DNA from: Nitrososphaerota archaeon
Lineage (GTDB): Archaea > Thermoproteota > Nitrososphaeria > Nitrososphaerales > CADDZS01
DNA length: 49,065 nt
Direction of reading: 5' to 3'
Assembly (NCBI GenBank): GCA_021325255.1
Contig: JAJPHP010000022.1
Location: 1-49,065, forward strand
Shown: positions 17,634-26,639 of the stretch, one piece after another
Position numbering within the stretch: the stretch's first letter is position 1
Layout of the letters: every line of letters starts with the position of its first letter
The notes under the pieces: generated by a model
What the model saw: only the letters and a program-made list of their open reading frames with translations
What the model was told of the DNA's origin: nothing
Database searches by the model: none
Position numbers and translations under genes: made by a program

Positions 17634-18563
17634 TTGTCCAGCAAAAAGAGTTCAACACTCTACGGCATCATCGCAGTTCTCGTAGCTCTTTTGATTATAG
17701 TTGCAAGCGTCGCGGGTTACTATGCGGCTCAGTACTCCCAAGAGCTCCAGGCAAACCACACATACGTCTCAGAGCTCAACTCTGTAAGCGAGGCTTACAG
17801 CGCCGCGGCTAGTAAGTACAACTCCCTGGCAGAACAGTATAACGGATCGCTCTCTTCCCTGCGAGAGCTGGCCTTGCTCTATAACGAGAGCGTTGGTGAT
17901 TTCAACACGCTCACTTCGACCTATGAAAGCCTCGAGTCTCAGTACAACGCTTCGCTCTCGCTCCTTGTATCCGCAGTCTCAGAACTGAACACAAGCACGC
18001 CAGCCTACCAGAACGCGAGCACGTCACTTGCAAGCCTCTGGAGGAGCTTATCTGTGCTTGCTCTAAAGTATTCGACGGCGGCGAGCCAGTTTGCCAACAT
18101 CTCTGCAAGCTTTATGGGAATACTCGCATCAAGCGGTGGCAACGCTTCGCTTCTGACAAACGAGAGTTCATTCCTTAGACCGGCAAAGCCTCTCCTACCT
18201 ACTTCGCTCTTTCACTCTAGCATCCTCCTTGACTTTGGAAACGGCACTAACCGTTGGTACAATGACACGCAGGTCGAGCCGGGCTGGAACCTCTACATTG
18301 CGACTCTCCTCATAACTAACGGCAACCTCGATGCGACTTGGTATCCGCAGTACGGCGAGCACTATGTAACAGGAGTCGATGGAGTCCAGAATAGTGCCAC
18401 AAAGTACTGGTTCCTCTGGGTATACAATGAGAGTTCACTCTCCTGGCAGAACCCGCAGGTTGGTGCGGACCAGCTCCCGACTTTCAACGGTTCGATCTTT
18501 GCGTGGACCTACTGCGGGGAAAACCCATCTACGTACATACCAGAGTGCATACCTGGATCCTAA
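17634..18563 (+). CDS. membrane-anchored coiled-coil protein with DUF4430 domain
   Basis: The 309-residue protein starts at TTG 17634, 39 nt after the ECF-like gene, so the two are probably co-transcribed. Residues 8-30 are a signal anchor (YGIIAVLVALLIIVASVAGYY). Residues 35-150 form an extracellular coiled coil of repeats such as KYNSLAEQYN, TYESLESQYN. Residues 190-300 fit DUF4430, the transcobalamin C-terminal-like fold: GWNLYIATLL, the acceptor Gly-Val-Asp-Gly (TGVDGVQN), YWFLWVYNES and VGADQLPTFNG. In other organisms this domain is associated with ligand capture at the surface. The likely role is to present a corrinoid to the transporter; this is inference from neighbours. Confidence 0.75.
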   Translation: MSSKKSSTLYGIIAVLVALLIIVASVAGYYAAQYSQELQANHTYVSELNSVSEAYSAAASKYNSLAEQYNGSLSSLRELALLYNESVGDFNTLTSTYESLESQYNASLSLLVSAVSELNTSTPAYQNASTSLASLWRSLSVLALKYSTAASQFANISASFMGILASSGGNASLLTNESSFLRPAKPLLPTSLFHSSILLDFGNGTNRWYNDTQVEPGWNLYIATLLITNGNLDATWYPQYGEHYVTGVDGVQNSATKYWFLWVYNESSLSWQNPQVGADQLPTFNGSIFAWTYCGENPSTYIPECIPGS

Positions 18564-18713
18564 AAAGGAAATCCCACAACAGAGAGACGTGCACCCGCTC
18601 TCGGAGGGGTTTCTTAGGGCATATTTTAGATCCGCCAAAGAGAAACAGATAGAAGAGGGAAAAGAGAGAAATATCACGATAACAAAGGAAACCGAAGGGG
18701 AGTACTTAGCCAT

Positions 18714-19706
18714 TTGACCAAGGCGCAGAGGATAGTCACAATGCTGCCGAGCGCCACAGAGATTGTCTGTCTTCTGGAGCTCGAGCAAAACCTGGTTGGA
18801 GTTACGCACGAGTGCGACTACCCCGAGAGCGTGCGAAGCAAGCCCGTGGTCATCAAGCCCGTGTTTGAAACTAAGGACATGGACTCGAAGTCAATTGACG
18901 ACTCTGTCCTTTCGTACGTGACGAGTGGCAAATCAATTTACAATGTTGACGAAGATCTCCTTCAGCAACTCTCGCCCGACCTCGTGGTGACCCAGGAGCT
19001 GTGCGACGTTTGCGCGACGCCGCTGAGTGTCGTCTACAGTGCTATAAGCAAACTCAAGACAAAGCCCGAGATCGTCTCGCTCTCTCCCCACACGCTGGAG
19101 GACGTCCTCGAAGACATCGTTAGGCTCGGCGAGATCACGGGGAGGGCTTCAAAGGCAAAGAGCATCATCGAAGTGCTAGAACATAGGATCAAGTTGGTCA
19201 AGGATATTTGCTCTAAGAGCAATAATGCTTGGAATACGACAGTGTTCTGCGCGGAGTGGCTCGATCCAATTTACAATTCCGGGCACTGGATGCCTGAACT
19301 GGTGCAGTACGCGGGTGGCGTCGAGGTCCTTGGGAGGCTTGGCGAGCCATCCACGTCGGTCTCATTCGAGAGTGTTGTCGAGAAGGATCCAGAAGTAATC
19401 TTGTTCGCCGTGTGTGGTTACTGTGTAGAGAGAACCATCAAAGAGCTCCCCCAGATACTCAAGGCAAGAGAAAAGGAGTGGAACAACCTTCGGGCGGTAC
19501 GTGGCGGACGCGTGTATGTCCTGGATGGGCCTTCATACTACAACAGATCCGGACCGCGACTTGTCACCGGCCTCGAGATACTCGCTGGCATACTTCACCC
19601 GGAAGTTTTCAGTTACACGTTCCCGAATGACTCGGTCTATTCTCTGACGGAGAAAAAATTCATCGATGATAGTTCTCATCTCTTAGGCATAATGTCGCAA
19701 AAGTAA
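18714..19706 (+). CDS. BtuF-like cobamide/metal-chelate binding protein
   Basis: The 330-residue protein starts at TTG 18714 with GAAGGGGA about 15 nt upstream. It is a type III periplasmic-binding fold: RIVTMLPSATEIVCLLE (the classic first block), VGVTHECDYPE, then LSPDLVVTQELCDVCA, and WNNLRAVRGGRVYVLDG near the end. Length fits. It lacks a signal peptide or lipobox, so it appears cytoplasmic, like a BtuF-related subgroup annotated as cobalamin-binding proteins. Its unusual Cys pairs (CDVC, CGYC) could bind metal. It overlaps the convergent DUF71 gene by 31 nt. The role is inferred to be cobamide binding in salvage. Confidence 0.8.
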   Translation: MTKAQRIVTMLPSATEIVCLLELEQNLVGVTHECDYPESVRSKPVVIKPVFETKDMDSKSIDDSVLSYVTSGKSIYNVDEDLLQQLSPDLVVTQELCDVCATPLSVVYSAISKLKTKPEIVSLSPHTLEDVLEDIVRLGEITGRASKAKSIIEVLEHRIKLVKDICSKSNNAWNTTVFCAEWLDPIYNSGHWMPELVQYAGGVEVLGRLGEPSTSVSFESVVEKDPEVILFAVCGYCVERTIKELPQILKAREKEWNNLRAVRGGRVYVLDGPSYYNRSGPRLVTGLEILAGILHPEVFSYTFPNDSVYSLTEKKFIDDSSHLLGIMSQK

Positions 19707-20347
19707 AACCCATCGCGAAGCACAATCTCCCCACGTGTGACTCCAATTTCAATTCTGAAAATTGGTCCCTTGTATACGAAAGTGTGGAACTCTCCGTTCT
19801 CTCCGCAGGGGTCGACGCCTTCTGGGAGGTCCCTGAGGAACGAGTAATCAAACTCCCTTCCGCAGAACTCCCACCCAAGCTTCCTCGGATCCACCGTGCA
19901 CACGAGCGCTCCAAAGCCCAGCTCGATAAATTGCTCAGCGAGCTTCTTTGTGTCTCGCCCCCATAGAGGGAACTCTGCCCTCACACCTAGACGGCGGAAG
20001 AGGTTCTCTCTGTACCTGCGAATGTCCTCGAGGAAGAGGTCTCCGAAGATGACGGGCGCCCGATACTTCAGAACCTTCTCGGCAAACCTCTTCTCATAGA
20101 TTGTATTTGTGGCATCCTTTGGGATCCACACCTCTTCTAAATTTAGGTCAAGAGCCCTTCCCTGCGCCAAGAGAAGCGACCTTCTCACGCCGTGCATGCT
20201 GATTCTCTCAAAATCCGAGGTCAGCGTCGTGAGTAGTCCTAGAATTTTCCTGCCCTTTGAGGACACGTTGTGGAGAGCGAGCGCACTGTCCTTCCCACCG
20301 CTCCATGAGATCAAAGCGGGCGACCTGGGATCCTCTTTTCCGACCAA
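19676..20347 (-). CDS. DUF71/COG2102 ATP pyrophosphatase (Dph6-like, possibly B12-salvage type)
   Basis: About 223 residues from a TTG at 20347; the open frame extends further but overlaps the divergent gene and loses homology. The PP-loop is ISWSGGKDSALAL. Later family blocks are MHGVRRSLLLAQ, PVIFGDLFLEDIR and the C-terminal ENGEFHTFVYKGP, diagnostic of the DUF71 family. Dph6 uses this fold to amidate diphthine on EF2. A second subgroup has been proposed, from comparative genomics, to act in B12 salvage because it sits beside B12 transport genes. The BtuF/DUF4430/ECF context here favours that subgroup. A separate dph6 elsewhere in the genome would support this. Confidence 0.8.
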   Translation of the reverse strand: MVGKEDPRSPALISWSGGKDSALALHNVSSKGRKILGLLTTLTSDFERISMHGVRRSLLLAQGRALDLNLEEVWIPKDATNTIYEKRFAEKVLKYRAPVIFGDLFLEDIRRYRENLFRRLGVRAEFPLWGRDTKKLAEQFIELGFGALVCTVDPRKLGWEFCGREFDYSFLRDLPEGVDPCGENGEFHTFVYKGPIFRIEIGVTRGEIVLRDGFYFCDIMPKR

Positions 20348-20444
20348 TTCACTCGCATCTTCTGAAGGGGGCCAAGATTGGAGGAAGAAATAATTATTAT
20401 TGTTGGCGCCGCATGCCAACCTAGAGTGCAAGAGAATAACAGGT

Positions 20445-21116
20445 ATGGCCTCACGCGCAAAAAGTGATAGTAACAACGCGCAGGTACTCGCGCGCATCCT
20501 CTCGCCGGAGTACAGAGGACCAAGAGCCAGCTTCGGCTCGGCACAGGTGCTCAAAGCCATACTTGTTACTGGAAGATCATCACCAAGTGGAATCGGAAGG
20601 GGGCGCCTCGGCTCAGAGCTCGGCCTGGGACAGGGCGAGATAAGGACGCTAATTCACCGTATGAAGGACAACGGGATAATCACAATCGAGTCGAGTGGAT
20701 GCAAGCTCACGGAGCTCGGCAGGAAATTATACTTGGAGTTTCAGAGGAAACTTCCGTGGTCCGGTGCGGTAGATTGTTCTTCGCTAGGTTTAGGCAGGAG
20801 CTGCTGGGCCGTGTTGATCCGGGGAAAATACATTGGAGTGGCGAATAGGAAGAAGCTGAACAGGGGAATTGAGCAGCGCGACGCGGCACTCTTAGGCGGC
20901 GCGAGTTCCGCACTGACCCTTGTATTCAAGAAAGGAAGGTTCCTGATTCCCGTCGAGGAAACAGACGCTGAAACTCCGAGCGCGAAATCTGACGAGCCCT
21001 GGCGCACGCTACGAAGCGCGAATCCGGAGGAAGGCGACGTCGTGATTGTCGGAGGATCCGATGAGAAATTGAGCTCCGAGTACGGAGCTCTTTCTGCCGT
21101 ACTGACTCTTCTTTAG
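20445..21116 (+). CDS. DUF4443 family putative transcription regulator
   Basis: The 223-residue protein begins at ATG 20445. Residues 30-95 form a winged HTH with the signature IGRGRLGSELGLGQGEIRTL followed by HRMKDNGIITIESSGCKLTE. The C-terminal half (AVLIRGKYIGVANRK, QRDAALLGGASSALTL, DVVIVGG) is the small-molecule-binding domain of DUF4443 proteins. It is divergent from the DUF71 gene across a 97-nt gap with an A/T-rich TATA-like stretch (AATAATTATT, about 20388-20398), so it may control that gene. It overlaps the convergent amidohydrolase by 4 nt. Confidence 0.8.
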   Translation: MASRAKSDSNNAQVLARILSPEYRGPRASFGSAQVLKAILVTGRSSPSGIGRGRLGSELGLGQGEIRTLIHRMKDNGIITIESSGCKLTELGRKLYLEFQRKLPWSGAVDCSSLGLGRSCWAVLIRGKYIGVANRKKLNRGIEQRDAALLGGASSALTLVFKKGRFLIPVEETDAETPSAKSDEPWRTLRSANPEEGDVVIVGGSDEKLSSEYGALSAVLTLL

Positions 21117-21835
21117 GCACGACGCTTTGAAAGCAAGATTTCCGACGCGTTCGTGTAAAATACTCGGTCGAGTTTGCTCTTGGAGAGCCCGGAGGCAGTG
21201 ACTCTGGCGATCTCAATCGCGGGGTCGTGAAATGGGACGTCGGAGCCATACATCACTCTGTCCTCGCCCAGAATCTCAACGGCCTCCCTCACCTTTGTGT
21301 GCATCGGCATCCCGCTCGTCTCTAGGCAGATGTTGTCGTACCGCCGGGCTGTGTTGATCGCAGCCTCGATGTAGACTCCGTGCCCATGGCCCATGTGAAG
21401 CATCACGATTGTGACGTCCCTATAGTTCTCGGCGAGCTCTCCTATGCTCCAGGGAAGGGAGAAAGGAGGGTGGCCGCTGTGGATCAGGACGGGGCATCTC
21501 GCTCTCCTTGCCTCTTCCATGATCGGGAAGACAACCTCACTGTTTGGCAGGAAAGCGTGGACCAGCGGATGGAGTTTGATTCCCTGGAAGCCCCACTGCG
21601 ATAATGCTCTCCTGACGAGTTTGCTCGCATCTTTCTCGTTTGGGTTGGGCCAGACGTATCCCACAAGTTTCTTTGGGTATTTCTTTACGGCGGCTCTAAC
21701 GAGTTCGTTGTCCCAGTAAAATAGGCAGGACTTTTCCACTTTGTATTTGTCCATCAGCCTGACTACGTCGTCAGCCGTACAGGAAACGTTCGCCCACCCG
21801 CCGAAAAATCCGATGTGAGCATGCGCATCAATCTT
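21113..21835 (-). CDS. amidohydrolase family protein, start codon unclear
   Basis: The reading frame gives a PF04909-type TIM-barrel metal hydrolase of about 240 residues. The N-terminal metal site KIDAHAHIGFFGG lies upstream of the first ATG (21754), so the gene must begin near 21832-21835, where the codons are AAG-ATT, not ATG/GTG/TTG. Further family blocks are GFQGIKLHPLVHAF, PVLIHSGHPPFS, MLHMGHGHG and YGSDVPFHDP (the last metal Asp). All expected metal ligands are present. Possible explanations are an ATT start, a lost start codon, or start at ATG 21754 with a damaged product. Function would be decarboxylation or hydrolysis of an unknown cyclic or aromatic substrate. Confidence 0.75.
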   Translation of the reverse strand, partial: KIDAHAHIGFFGGWANVSCTADDVVRLMDKYKVEKSCLFYWDNELVRAAVKKYPKKLVGYVWPNPNEKDASKLVRRALSQWGFQGIKLHPLVHAFLPNSEVVFPIMEEARRARCPVLIHSGHPPFSLPWSIGELAENYRDVTIVMLHMGHGHGVYIEAAINTARRYDNICLETSGMPMHTKVREAVEILGEDRVMYGSDVPFHDPAIEIARVTASGLSKSKLDRVFYTNASEILLSKRRA

Positions 21836-21982
21836 CCGGCCTGGGTAGAGCCTACCTGAGGCTGTGAGTGTCAGAGCCGAAGAGGGCTTAGTGGAAGTTC
21901 TACTCTTAGGCAGCGTATGAAGCGGACCTGTCCCCTATCTTTTGCTGAACAACTTTTACGAAAAGTACGGGTGTCTTTTTCT

Positions 21983-23305
21983 TTACCGAACCTGCACATA
22001 CTTGTATGCCGGAGTTGTCGTCTCAAAGGCATAGTGTACCTTCTGATAGTTCCGCCGAAGTATCTGTACGTCCTGTCTTACCTTCGAAGGATCCTCCTTC
22101 TTCACAATCACACGAGACATGAGGCGCGCGATCTCCTTCATCTCGCCCTGCTTCATCCCTAGCCTCGTGACCTCGCTCGTTCCTATCCTCAAGCCTCCAG
22201 GATGCATGTAGTGCCTCCCCGCCTTGATGTCGCCGGGAATGAGCTGCCTGTTCGCTATGATGTTTGCCCTCTCGAGCTCCTTCTCCAGGGTACCACCGTC
22301 GCCGTACTTTGTGATGTCCATCGCGATCTGGTGCGACTTTGTGAACCCGAGGTTTGAAGCAAGCACGTCAACGCCTTCATCACTTAGGGCACCCGCAAGA
22401 GACTGGGCATTTGAGATCACCTGGGAGGCATAATCACGGCCGAATTCGAGGAACTCCGCGAACGCGACAGCCTTCCCTGCTACGTGGTGAAGATGGTGGT
22501 TGCTCGAAGTGCCCGGAAAGGCTCCAGCCTTGATCTTGTCGGCGAACTTGTTCCACGATAGTACTGTTCCACCCTGAGGACCGAAGAGAGTCTTGTGAGT
22601 TGAAAGAGTCACCGCGTCCGCGCCTTCTTTGAGAGGCTGCTGGAACTGTCCTCCAGCTATGAGACCCGACACGTGCGCCGAGTCGTAACACACGAAGATG
22701 TTCTCCCCTTTGAGGAAATCCGCGAGTTCTCGCACAGGGTGCGGAAAGAGGAAGAGGCTCCCACCGAACATTGTCATCTTTGGCTTCTTGCCCTCGGCCT
22801 CGAGTTTCTTGATCTTCTCCTTCGTTTTGTCCACGTCGATGTTCCAGTTGTCCCTGTCGAATGCAAAGTACTCGACTTCGAGGCCGTGGACTAGGCCCGC
22901 TGTGCCGTTAAACTCCTTTCTCCCAGAGGAGATGTGGCCGCCGTTTGGGATAGCAAGAGCCATGATGGTGTCTCCCGGATCTGTGAATGCAGAGTAGACG
23001 GTGAGGTTTGCGCACACGCCCGAGACTGGTCGTACATCAGCGAACTCTGCGTCGAAGAGCTTCCTCGCGAGCTCCATGCAGAGGAGCTCGACTTGGTCAA
23101 TATACGTGCATCCGGCGTACACCCGCTCGCCAGCCCAGCCCTCGGCGTACCTGTTTCCAAAGTCTGAGAGTATGGCTTCCCTGACCGCCGGGCTCGGGAC
23201 GTTCTCCGATGCGATGAGGGGAATCGAGTTTGCGAACCAGTCCTGGTGAGTTTCAAGTGATTGAAAGATCTGATCGTAAGCGCTACGCGGAGATTTGAAT
23301 GACAT
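21983..23305 (-). CDS. glyA: serine hydroxymethyltransferase
   Basis: The 440-residue PLP enzyme interconverts serine and glycine with a one-carbon carrier (folate or, in many archaea, a modified pterin). The PLP Lys is in LSTHKTLFGPQGG; other conserved blocks are PLIASENVPSPAVREA, RYAEGWAGERVYAGC, YDSAHVSGLIAGG and the C-terminal GGLRIGTSEVTRLGM. Length and order are those of archaeal GlyA. It is separated from neighbours by more than 100 nt on both sides, so it is probably monocistronic. Confidence 0.97.
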   Translation of the reverse strand: MSFKSPRSAYDQIFQSLETHQDWFANSIPLIASENVPSPAVREAILSDFGNRYAEGWAGERVYAGCTYIDQVELLCMELARKLFDAEFADVRPVSGVCANLTVYSAFTDPGDTIMALAIPNGGHISSGRKEFNGTAGLVHGLEVEYFAFDRDNWNIDVDKTKEKIKKLEAEGKKPKMTMFGGSLFLFPHPVRELADFLKGENIFVCYDSAHVSGLIAGGQFQQPLKEGADAVTLSTHKTLFGPQGGTVLSWNKFADKIKAGAFPGTSSNHHLHHVAGKAVAFAEFLEFGRDYASQVISNAQSLAGALSDEGVDVLASNLGFTKSHQIAMDITKYGDGGTLEKELERANIIANRQLIPGDIKAGRHYMHPGGLRIGTSEVTRLGMKQGEMKEIARLMSRVIVKKEDPSKVRQDVQILRRNYQKVHYAFETTTPAYKYVQVR

Positions 23306-23463
23306 TGGTCTTAATCTTGGCTTGTCGTCTCAATCTGGAAGATAATTAAGGCTTGAGCCCTTGGTTGTGTTGGGACCTCCTGAGAGGACTCTATGCAGAA
23401 AGAAGTAGGAAGGAAGCCAATTAAGAAAAAATTTCTTGTGGACTGGATTTTTCCTCTTCTGCC

Positions 23464-24912
23464 TTAGTTTTCTCCGCGCTTCTTCAACTCTTCGACGCTT
23501 TGCTTCTCTCGAGTCTCCCTGAGCGCCGAAGGTACAATTGCGATCGCATCGATTGCGCCAAGCACTAGCGTTGCAATCCGAAAGCCGTTGTAAAACTGGG
23601 ACTTCGCGGTTTCGATTAGCGGAGGTGCGATTGAGCCGTCCAGGAGTGGAGAAAACAAGCCATAGGGGATTCCAAACGTTATGAAAAGTATGACGAGACC
23701 ATAACTTGTCGCGACTCCGGTGTTGAACATGGTTTCCCTAAATCCTGCGGCGACGCCCCTCCTGTGCGGGGGGACCGATGTCATTATCGACCTGGTGTTG
23801 GGCGAAGTGTACATTCCGTTTCCGACGCCGATGAAAATCAGGACTAGAACTATCTCGTAGTACGTCGTGGAGGAGCCGAACGTTGATACGATTACAAACC
23901 CAGTCGTCACTATAGAAAGCCCGAGAGTGGTGAGGAGCCTAGAGCCGTACCTGTCGGACAGTCTTCCGCAAACGATCGAGGACACCATGTAGACAATCTC
24001 GAGAGGGACGACGCTGATCCCCGCTTGGAAGGGTGAGTAGCCGAGCCCAATCTGCAAGTAGAAAGCTATCAAGAGGAGGAATCCCGCCCAGGCAATAGAG
24101 TTAATGAGCTGAGTAAAATTTCCAACCGCGAACGACCTCTTCCGGAAGAGGTGCAGGTCCATCAACGGAATTCTTGAGCGTGCTTCAACCCAAACGAAGA
24201 GGGCGAGCAACGCGAATCCCGCGATGAGGAGAGCGTAGCCGTAAAGCAGCGCTCCTACGCCGTAGCTTAGAAAAGTAATCGCGAGCAATATCAGGGCAAG
24301 GGAGCTGGAAAAGAGGCCAAAGCCTAGCCAGTCCATTTTCTTTGATGTGTCCTTCGTCGAGATCTCCTTCAGCCTCCTATGCGCCCACAGCGTGCCGAAG
24401 ATTCCAATTGGAATGTTTACGTAAAACAGACCTCGCCAGTCGACCACGGATAATATCAACCCTGAGACAGTCAGGCCGGCCACGTTGCCTACCCTGAAGG
24501 CGGTCTGGTTGATGCTGAGGAGCATCCCGAGCTCGTTTCTGGGAGAAGCATCGGTGATTATCGCGACGGAGTTGGCTACTATCATCGCCGCGCCCACACC
24601 CTGCAAGACCCTGAATGCAATGAGCTGGTAGGAATCGAACGCAATTGCGCAGAGCGCGGATCCAATCGTAAACACTGTAAACCCCAGCGCATAGAGTCTG
24701 ACCCTCCCGAAGAGATCTGCAATCCTTCCGACGAGGAGGAGGCACACTGATGTGGCGAGGATGAAAGCCTGGCTTATCCAGATGACCTCTGCAGCTCCCG
24801 TGTGAAGCTGCTTGGCCACGGTGGGAAGGCCTATGACAAGAATCCTCGCGTCGATCCCTACCATGAGCGTGCCGACCGTCGTGACGGTGAGGGCGGTCCA
24901 CTTGTACTGCAT
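23464..24912 (-). CDS. MFS transporter, DHA2 (EmrB/QacA) type
   Basis: The 482-residue protein has about 14 predicted membrane helices. Family motifs are GIDARILVIGLP (DHA2 motif D1 region, normally 'D.tivnvALP'), WISQAFILATS, the loop GRIADLFGRVRLY (motif A) and RVLQGVGAAMIVAN (motif B). The first motif has Ala-Arg-Ile instead of the usual Thr-Ile/Val. Members export drugs or metabolites with H+. It is followed by a 160-nt gap to glyA on the same strand. Confidence 0.92.
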   Translation of the reverse strand: MQYKWTALTVTTVGTLMVGIDARILVIGLPTVAKQLHTGAAEVIWISQAFILATSVCLLLVGRIADLFGRVRLYALGFTVFTIGSALCAIAFDSYQLIAFRVLQGVGAAMIVANSVAIITDASPRNELGMLLSINQTAFRVGNVAGLTVSGLILSVVDWRGLFYVNIPIGIFGTLWAHRRLKEISTKDTSKKMDWLGFGLFSSSLALILLAITFLSYGVGALLYGYALLIAGFALLALFVWVEARSRIPLMDLHLFRKRSFAVGNFTQLINSIAWAGFLLLIAFYLQIGLGYSPFQAGISVVPLEIVYMVSSIVCGRLSDRYGSRLLTTLGLSIVTTGFVIVSTFGSSTTYYEIVLVLIFIGVGNGMYTSPNTRSIMTSVPPHRRGVAAGFRETMFNTGVATSYGLVILFITFGIPYGLFSPLLDGSIAPPLIETAKSQFYNGFRIATLVLGAIDAIAIVPSALRETREKQSVEELKKRGEN

Positions 24913-25080
24913 TTGAAATCTCTACGAACGGTAACCGGAAAATTACAGAAAGCAAAGCGGACTTAATACTTCTGGGCCTTACAGAAACGGCGGAGGCTGA
25001 AAGTGCTCACATGAATTTCTGAAAGGGGAGCAATAACGCCTCGAAGGCGCGACACACAGCTATATCCTGAAAAGGAAGGG

Positions 25081-25242
25081 ATGGCTCAATTCTTCCCCTA
25101 GTGCATCTGGTTGCCATCAGGCATAGTGCTCAGCGCGGGCAGATTCTTGAAGGAGTGGGGATTTGAGATACTAGTATGCGCTGGAGTTGCATACGTACTC
25201 TACGTCTTTGGCCCGGAGATATTTAGCGTCCTCCTCCGCTGA
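25081..25242 (+). CDS. single-span microprotein, possibly interrupted by TAG
   Basis: GGAAGGG directly precedes ATG 25081, but TAG follows after six codons (25099-25101). The frame then continues without another stop for 46 codons and encodes one membrane helix (FEILVCAGVAYVLYVFG). Either translation starts at TTG 25111, giving 43 residues, or the original ATG-started frame has been broken. No family recognised. Confidence 0.35.
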
Positions 25243-25364
25243 TCACAGGAAAGTGTACTAACAGCTTTTCGAGAAGTACGGGATTTCATCGGCGTAAAAC
25301 GAGAGGAATCAGGGCGGGTTAGAAGTTTGTGAAGTAGAGAAAAATAGAAAGCGCTACATCCTTC

Positions 25365-25874
25365 CTATCTGGATAGGTCGCCCTTCTGCCTCTTCGACGC
25401 CTCCATCTGCCACCCTGATACTTTGAACTTTTCGACTCGGTATATCGATTGGTACGGTTTAATGTCGAGCACGGGCGTCCCCTCGAACAAGTCGAGCCCG
25501 GAGACCACGAGATTTCGCCCGTTTTCAATTCTAATCAGTGACACGAGGCTCAACCCAATTGGATTGGGGCGCGTCGGAGAGTCCAATGCAAACACCCCTA
25601 CCAACGGTATCTCGTCGAGAGTATAGCCATACCTGACAAGCCTCTTCGGTTTTACTCTAAGGGGGCCTATCTGCTCTTCCCGCAACCTGTTGAAGTACGA
25701 CAATACGAAGATGTGGGAGAATTCTTCGAGACCACTAAGGCCCTCCTGGTACTTTGGGTAAATCTCAACGACTGACTCCTTGCCCTCGAAGGTACGATCT
25801 TTGATATCTTGGTCGGGCAAGCTAGAATGGACGACACCGATGGACGTCATATTGATTTGTGTTTCACTAGTCAT
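25365..25874 (-). CDS. trmO: tRNA (adenine-N6)-methyltransferase TrmO (TsaA family)
   Basis: The 169-residue protein, taken from ATG 25874, has the TsaA fold: IGVVHSS at the start, FEGKESVVEIYPKYQEGL, SHIFVLSYFNR, and the signature SPTRPNPIGLSLV followed by GLDLFEGTPVLDIKPY. TrmO methylates N6 of threonylcarbamoyladenosine at position 37 of tRNAs decoding ACN, using S-adenosylmethionine. Fifteen in-frame residues upstream look non-conserved. It ends in TAG, useful evidence that amber works as a stop here. Confidence 0.92.
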   Translation of the reverse strand: MTSETQINMTSIGVVHSSLPDQDIKDRTFEGKESVVEIYPKYQEGLSGLEEFSHIFVLSYFNRLREEQIGPLRVKPKRLVRYGYTLDEIPLVGVFALDSPTRPNPIGLSLVSLIRIENGRNLVVSGLDLFEGTPVLDIKPYQSIYRVEKFKVSGWQMEASKRQKGDLSR

Positions 25875-26141
25875 GTAATATCCTTGGAGACCTTTTCGTG
25901 GGTGAAGACCCCCCAAAGACGGGACTATATGTTAAGCGCTGTACTCAACACGCCGAGAGAAATCCGGCCATAGCCACCAATTTCTCAGTCGTAGGCGGTG
26001 TGAGCGGGCAAAAAGACTTTCTGAACTACAGGATCTGCATCAGGCGTAATGCAATAAGAGAAGGAAAGGGGGGGTGTGCGACGCTCGAGCTCGAGCATCC
26101 CAACACTACGCGATTTGTCGGTACAGTCATGCTGTTGCAAG

Positions 26142-26639
26142 TTATGTTGTAAAGCCGGTCACAGCAATCCATGGGTCAGACGAAGCGAGACCTGAGATTC
26201 GAACAAGAATCACGGGGCCAAAGCACGTCGATGGAAGCTGGATGACCTGGTTAATCCTTGCGTCTCCCTTGGAGTCTAGAGGAACTGCGCTTGTGCTCGC
26301 AACGACGCCGCTGTTTTGGCAGACGAGGCTTGCCAGGACACTTGAGACAGGACCGGTAGTCCCATCCAGGGCTGTCCCCGTCCCGGTAATAAGCAGGCCT
26401 ACTATGTTGACGTGTAATCTCCCGTTGGGTGAAAGCCCTGCTTCTCCCGCGGCGACAACCCACGGAACGCCACCGCTAGGGACGCCGGAAATGAACGTGT
26501 TTGGAGTGGATCCGGCAAGCGATGATTGAACCTGAATCTGGGACGCTCCTTGCGATGGGAGTGCGATACTCACGACAAGTGCTGCACTGAGGACAGAAAG
26601 AGCTACTACTAGTATAGAAGCTATGATTATGTGCTTCAT
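26142..26639 (-). CDS. secreted protein of unknown function
   Basis: The 165-residue protein has a clear signal peptide (MKHIIIASILVVALSVLSAALVVSIA would be cleaved around residue 30). The mature part is Gly/Ser/Val rich and beta-like, with blocks WVVAAGEAGLSPNGRLHV, VLASLVCQNSGVVA and a second Cys in PSTCFGPVILVR that could form a disulfide. The 'SP.G.l.v.v.gL' pattern is common in small secreted proteins of soil microbes. No enzymatic motif is visible. Confidence 0.65.
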   Translation of the reverse strand: MKHIIIASILVVALSVLSAALVVSIALPSQGASQIQVQSSLAGSTPNTFISGVPSGGVPWVVAAGEAGLSPNGRLHVNIVGLLITGTGTALDGTTGPVSSVLASLVCQNSGVVASTSAVPLDSKGDARINQVIQLPSTCFGPVILVRISGLASSDPWIAVTGFTT

